Part shown: piece by piece, positions 4,835 through 7,752 of the stretch | Layout: the number at the start of each line of letters is the position of its first letter | How positions within the stretch are numbered: position 1 is the stretch's first letter | NCBI GenBank assembly: GCA_945901835.1 | Contig: CAMDMH010000130.1 | Span: 1 to 7,752 of the forward strand | Reading direction: 5' to 3' | Length of the DNA: 7,752 nt | Source: Devosia equisanguinis | GTDB taxonomy: Bacteria > Pseudomonadota > Alphaproteobacteria > Rhizobiales > Hyphomicrobiaceae | Program-made: the position numbers and the translations under genes | Notes under the pieces: generated by a model | Database searches by the model: none | Seen by the model: only the letters and a program-made list of their open reading frames with translations | What the model was told of the DNA's origin: nothing

Positions 4835-5701
4835 CTACTTCAGGAATTCCTTCGTCCACTTCGCGTAGTCGTCGGCGCGGGTGACGCGGCGCATGGTTTC
4901 GGAGGAAGGCAAGCCCGCCAAAGTCGTGGGATCGGCACCTTCGCGTAGAGCCTTCATGGTCGCGTAGACGGCCTGCACTGCGGCCTGGATAGGCTGATGG
5001 CCCTGCAGGCAGATACGGACGCCGTTCGCGTTGAAGAACGCGTGGTCCATCATCGCCTGGGGTACGCCGCCGAGGATGATCGGCAACTCGGTGACGGAGC
5101 GGACGCCTTCGACTTCGGCGCGGGATTGTGTGCCGGCGAGGAAGATCGCATCGACGCCGGTTTTCGAGTACGCGGCGACTCGGGCCTTGGCGTCGTCGAG
5201 CGAGGAGAGCGCCGTGGCGCTGGTCCGGGCGGCGATCACGAACCGGGGATCGCGACGGGCGGCGACGGCAGCTTTCATCTTGCCGACGCCTTCCTCGATC
5301 GAGATCAGCCCGCCTTTGCCACCGCCGCCGAAGGGCTCGGGCAGCAGCGTGTCCTCGACCGACATGCCGGCGATGCCTGCCGTCTCGAGTTCCTCGACGG
5401 TGCGCATCACCGACAGCGCGTTGCCGTAGCCGTGGTCGGCGTCGACCATCATGGGCAACTCGCCGGCGCGGCAGATCCGCTGGGAGAGGGCGGCGAACTC
5501 CGATAGCGTCAGCGTGATGTTGTCGGGTGAGCCGAGCACGGCGAGCGACGCCGTTGAGCCCGCGAGCATACCGGCTTCGAAGCCTAGGTCCTCGGCGATA
5601 CGCGCCGACATCGGATCGAACACCGATGCGGGATGGATGCAGCGGTTGCCCCCGATGATCGCACGGAAGCGTTCGCGGCGAGCTGTGAAGCGGGAGGTCA
5701 T
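4835..5701 (-). CDS. oxaloacetate decarboxylase (isocitrate lyase/PEP mutase superfamily)
   Basis: 288-residue cytosolic enzyme expected to convert oxaloacetate to pyruvate and CO2 with Mg2+; no biotin or membrane subunit is needed in this family. The characterised relative I compare from memory is Pseudomonas PA4872. Seen here are the substrate-loop motif AGSTAS with Ser49, the metal motif DADHGYGN (Asp86, Asp88), the SVEDTLLP segment (114-121), IAARTSA with Arg159, and QGHQP with His235. Asp88, Arg159 and His235 agree in position with the residues I recall for the oxaloacetate decarboxylase subgroup. The Lys-Arg-Cys catalytic loop of isocitrate and methylisocitrate lyases is absent: EPFGGGGKGGL follows instead. 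That Gly-rich lid loop may bear on specificity, so another 2-oxoacid substrate remains possible. The start at 5701 has CGGAG (5708-5712) with a 6-nt spacer. The gene is divergent from the TSUP permease and convergent with the SRAP gene. Confidence 0.88.
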   Translation of the reverse strand: MTSRFTARRERFRAIIGGNRCIHPASVFDPMSARIAEDLGFEAGMLAGSTASLAVLGSPDNITLTLSEFAALSQRICRAGELPMMVDADHGYGNALSVMRTVEELETAGIAGMSVEDTLLPEPFGGGGKGGLISIEEGVGKMKAAVAARRDPRFVIAARTSATALSSLDDAKARVAAYSKTGVDAIFLAGTQSRAEVEGVRSVTELPIILGGVPQAMMDHAFFNANGVRICLQGHQPIQAAVQAVYATMKALREGADPTTLAGLPSSETMRRVTRADDYAKWTKEFLK

Positions 5702-5930
5702 CGTGTACTCCGTGGAAGAATGGTGTGCGCCGGTCTGATAGCAGGTCGGATAAGCGATCGGACCGGGGGTGATCGGCGGCGATGTCGTGGCAACCTATGC
5801 AGAGGCCCGGTCGATGTCACGCAACCGCACCGATCGGCCGAGGTTGCGACACTTCGCTTGAACCGGCGGGGCATTCGGCCCTCGCTCCAAGTCGCGGTAG
5901 AGCCTAACGAGGCGAGGGTCAGGAGATGCC
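5702..5930. promoter_or_regulatory. divergent promoter region with an imperfect dyad (5744-5764)
   Basis: 229 bp separate the divergent decarboxylase and permease starts, so promoters for both should lie here. GGTCGGAT (5744-5751) and ATCGGACC (5757-5764) form an 8-bp inverted repeat with one mismatch around AAGCG, a candidate operator 43 bp from the decarboxylase start. On the plus strand TTGAAC (5858-5863) is a possible -35, but no acceptable -10 follows at 16-18 bp. TGGCAACCTATGC near 5790 fails the sigma54 GG-N10-GC spacing. No small gene is evident. The sequence shows the dyad; the regulatory role is inference. Confidence 0.35.
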
Positions 5931-6869
5931 ATGTTCTCGCTCTATATGCCGATCGCTGGCATTCCGCTCGATTTCGTCCTGCTGCTGGCGCTCGGATACA
6001 GCGTCGGCGTGATGTCCGGCATGTTCGGCGTGCGCGGCGGTTTCGTCATGACGCCGGCGCTGATGTTTCTCGGCGTGCCGTCGCTGGTCGCGGTCGGCAC
6101 GGGCGCGCTGCAGGTCGTCGCGTCGTCGGTCGCAGGTACTCTGCGGCATTGGTGGCAAGGCAACGTCGATCTGCTGCTTAGCCTTCTACTGATCTTCGGT
6201 GGATTTTTCGGTGCTGTTTCCGGCATTCAGCTCCAACAGTACCTGAAGGCGCTCGGCCACCTCGATCTGTTCATTTCGCTCAACTACGTGTTCGTGCTCG
6301 GCATCATCGGATCGCTGATGTTGATCGAGAGCGTGCGGGCGATCCGCCAGAAGGCGGCAAGTGGTGGCCAGTCGAGCCGTCAACGCGCGGGCCAGCACAC
6401 GCTGCTACAGCGGCTGCCGTTGAAGATGCGGTTCCGGCAATCCAAGCTCTATGCCAGCGCCATTCCACCGGTGCTGGTCGGCGTGCTGGTCGGGTGGCTG
6501 ACGGCCATCATGGGCGTCGGCGGCGGGTTCCTTCTGGTGCCCGCGCTGATCTACGTGATCCGTGTGCCGACCCGGATGGCGATCGGGACGAGTGCGTTCC
6601 AGATCATCTTCGTCACGTCGATCAACGTGGTCATGCAGGCGACGGAGAATTTCAACGTGGATCTGCTGTTGGGGCTGCCGATCATGCTCGGCGGCGTGAT
6701 GGGTGCGCAGAAGGGTGTGACGATGGCCGGGCGCATCCGGCAAGAAGAATTGCGGGTGATGCTGGCGCTGCTGGTGCTCGGGATATCGCTGCGGATGGCC
6801 ATCGATCTCGTCCGTAAGCCGGGCGACATCTATTCGGTCGAGACCGTCGAGGTGCTGGCGGAGCCTTGA
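5931..6869 (+). CDS. TauE/SafE (TSUP) family membrane permease
   Basis: 312-residue inner-membrane protein with the two-repeat architecture of the sulfite exporter TauE/SafE family. Each half carries the family glycine motif followed by T/V-P-A-L: GMFGVRGGFVMTPAL at residues 30-44 and GVGGGFLLVPAL at 195-206. About eight hydrophobic segments are visible: roughly 12-30, 43-69, 80-99, 114-134, 175-194, 196-211, 219-236 and 246-264, with another at 276-292. A basic, hydrophilic cytoplasmic loop (about 136-172) separates the halves. Family members move sulfite, sulfoacetate or other small organic anions; the substrate here cannot be read. The first motif has Arg35 where Gly is usual (one-base change GGC to CGC). 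ATG 5931 has AGGAG at 5921-5925. It is divergent from the decarboxylase and lies 97 bp before the binding-protein gene. Confidence 0.9.
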   Translation: MFSLYMPIAGIPLDFVLLLALGYSVGVMSGMFGVRGGFVMTPALMFLGVPSLVAVGTGALQVVASSVAGTLRHWWQGNVDLLLSLLLIFGGFFGAVSGIQLQQYLKALGHLDLFISLNYVFVLGIIGSLMLIESVRAIRQKAASGGQSSRQRAGQHTLLQRLPLKMRFRQSKLYASAIPPVLVGVLVGWLTAIMGVGGGFLLVPALIYVIRVPTRMAIGTSAFQIIFVTSINVVMQATENFNVDLLLGLPIMLGGVMGAQKGVTMAGRIRQEELRVMLALLVLGISLRMAIDLVRKPGDIYSVETVEVLAEP

Positions 6870-6890
6870 GGGCGCGGGGGTCTTGCCCTC
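6868..6890 (+). terminator. weak hairpin overlapping the permease stop codon
   Basis: GAGGGC (6868-6873) and GCCCTC (6885-6890) can pair across an 11-nt loop, and the left arm starts inside the TGA stop (6867-6869). There is no following T-tract, so it is a poor intrinsic terminator; it may only punctuate or stabilise the transcript before the binding-protein gene. Low confidence. Confidence 0.25.
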
Positions 6891-6966
6891 GGCGGCGGAG
6901 TGTGTGACTGGCTCGATCAGCCGATGCCCGCAGTCTATGTCCCGGGCGCAAGAGAGGATACCCGCC

Positions 6967-7752
6967 ATGACCACAGTCGAATTGATCGCGTTTCCCGGCG
7001 CGCAGAACCTGCCGATCTTCGCAGCACTCGAACAGGGGCTGTTCGACAAGGCCGGCATCAAGTTCAACATGACCACGACGCCGAACTCTGCCTATCAGGC
7101 CGAAAATCTCGCGTCGGGGAAATTCAACATCGCCGGCACCGCATTCGACAACGTCGTCGCCTACGTCGAGGCGCAGGGCGCGGTGAAGCTCGATCCCGTG
7201 CCGGATTTCTTCGCCTTCATGGGCGCGACGCAGATCGAACTGGCGTTCATCACGCAGGCCGACATCAAGAGCTACGCGGACGTGAAGGGCAAAGTGCTTG
7301 CGATGGACGCGCTCTACACGGGCTTCGCGTTCGTGCTTTACGAAATGCTCGCGAAAGCCGGCTTGACCAAGGCCGACTACAAGATCGAGCCGGTCGGGGC
7401 GACGCCGGTGCGCTGGGAGGCGGTCAAGGCCGGCAAGTACGCGGGCACGATGACAATCGAGCCGTTTACGTCGATCGCCCGCGGGAACGGTTTCACCGTG
7501 CTCGACACCTCGATGAAGCACTACACGGACTATCAGGGTCAGGCGTATGTCGCGTCGCGCAGGTGGGCAGCCGCTAACCCGGAAGCGCTGAAGGGCTTCA
7601 TCAAGGGCTATCTCGGCGGGCTCGCGTGGACGCTGTCGCCGGCCAACCGTCAGGCGGCAACCGATCTGCTGCTGTCGAAGATGCCGGAGATCCAGCCGCG
7701 CGTTGCTGGCGCCGTCATGGACAGCCTGCTGTCGCCTAAGTCCGGGTTGACG
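6967..7752 (+). CDS. NMT1/SsuA-type ABC substrate-binding-like protein, no signal peptide (partial, 3' end outside window)
   Basis: The frame from ATG 6967 is open to the window edge (262 codons without a stop). The N-terminus starts directly in the fold of the NMT1/THI5/SsuA family, MTTVELIAFPGAQNLPIFAA then LEQGLFDKAGIKFNM. That is the usual 'P.F.A.E.GLF...G' opening of periplasmic-binding folds. Later landmarks are ASGKFNIAGTAFDNVVAY (95-residue region), IKSYADVKGKVLAMDALYTGFAFVLYEML (about 100-127) and a Trp-rich C-terminal helix region (WAAANPEALKGFI). GAGG at 6954-6957 with a 9-nt spacer supports this start. In-frame upstream codons (ATG 6937, GTG 6904) add only polar residues, so no signal peptide or lipobox is available. 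Members of this family bind sulfonates, nitriles, pyrimidine precursors or other small organics. The ligand, and whether this copy is exported, are unknown. No permease or ATPase gene is visible within the window. Confidence 0.87.
   Translation, partial: MTTVELIAFPGAQNLPIFAALEQGLFDKAGIKFNMTTTPNSAYQAENLASGKFNIAGTAFDNVVAYVEAQGAVKLDPVPDFFAFMGATQIELAFITQADIKSYADVKGKVLAMDALYTGFAFVLYEMLAKAGLTKADYKIEPVGATPVRWEAVKAGKYAGTMTIEPFTSIARGNGFTVLDTSMKHYTDYQGQAYVASRRWAAANPEALKGFIKGYLGGLAWTLSPANRQAATDLLLSKMPEIQPRVAGAVMDSLLSPKSGLT

Noticed and set aside
4272..4868. 198-residue plus-strand open frame spanning the SRAP gene end and the G/C-tract element
   Set aside because: It is out of frame with the clear SRAP product, runs through the hairpin element and overlaps the decarboxylase on the other strand.
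5785..5805. Sigma54-like site TGGCAACCTATGC in the divergent promoter region
   Set aside because: The GG and GC elements are 8 rather than 10 nt apart, and the flanks do not fit the consensus.
6682..7521. 279-residue minus-strand open frame opposite the permease end and the binding protein
   Set aside because: It is an Arg/His-rich shadow; the plus-strand frames match TauE/SafE and NMT1-like families and have good ribosome binding sites.

Overview
The window is GC-rich and densely coded. Its gene content and intergenic repeats point to an alphaproteobacterium, most likely of the Bradyrhizobium/Rhodopseudomonas/Afipia group. This rests on protein-family flavour and on a composite repeat whose translation gives the familiar alphaproteobacterial 'VIP.L.TGIH / WVPAT.AGTTS' pattern. 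No database was searched.

Layout. (1) Positions 1-1989 hold a plus-strand DevBCA-type export operon: the last codons of a membrane-fusion protein (stop overlapping the next start as ATGA), a four-helix permease and its ATPase. (2) On the minus strand at 2008-2721 is a secreted six-cysteine protein of unknown function, convergent with the ATPase. (3) A 193-bp divergent intergenic region with an AT-rich patch and dyads leads into a plus-strand pair: a 95-residue membrane-anchored or exported Ser/Gly-rich protein (GTG or possibly non-standard start) and a four-helix DUF350 (YjfL-like) membrane protein. (4) Positions 3644-3936 hold no gene but a dense run of hairpins, including a REP-like inverted pair. 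(5) An SRAP/HMCES-family protein (abasic-site DNA-protein crosslinking) lies at 3937-4635. (6) A second, G/C-tract composite hairpin element fills the gap between the convergent SRAP gene and a minus-strand oxaloacetate decarboxylase of the isocitrate lyase/PEP mutase superfamily (4835-5701). (7) A 229-bp divergent promoter region precedes a TauE/SafE (TSUP) permease (5931-6869). (8) The window ends inside an NMT1/SsuA-type ABC substrate-binding-like protein that starts at 6967 with a good ribosome binding site but no visible signal peptide.

Working together. The first block is clearly one exporter. The YgiB-like/DUF350 pair looks like an operon for an envelope function. The last three genes (decarboxylase, TSUP permease, binding protein) may form a small uptake/efflux and catabolism locus for an organic acid or sulfonate, but that is inference from neighbourhood alone. 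I found no CRISPR array, transposase, tRNA, rRNA, phage gene or recognised defence module. The least explained parts are the hairpin-rich intergenic elements, the leader of the 95-residue gene, the six-cysteine secreted protein and the binding protein without a signal peptide.
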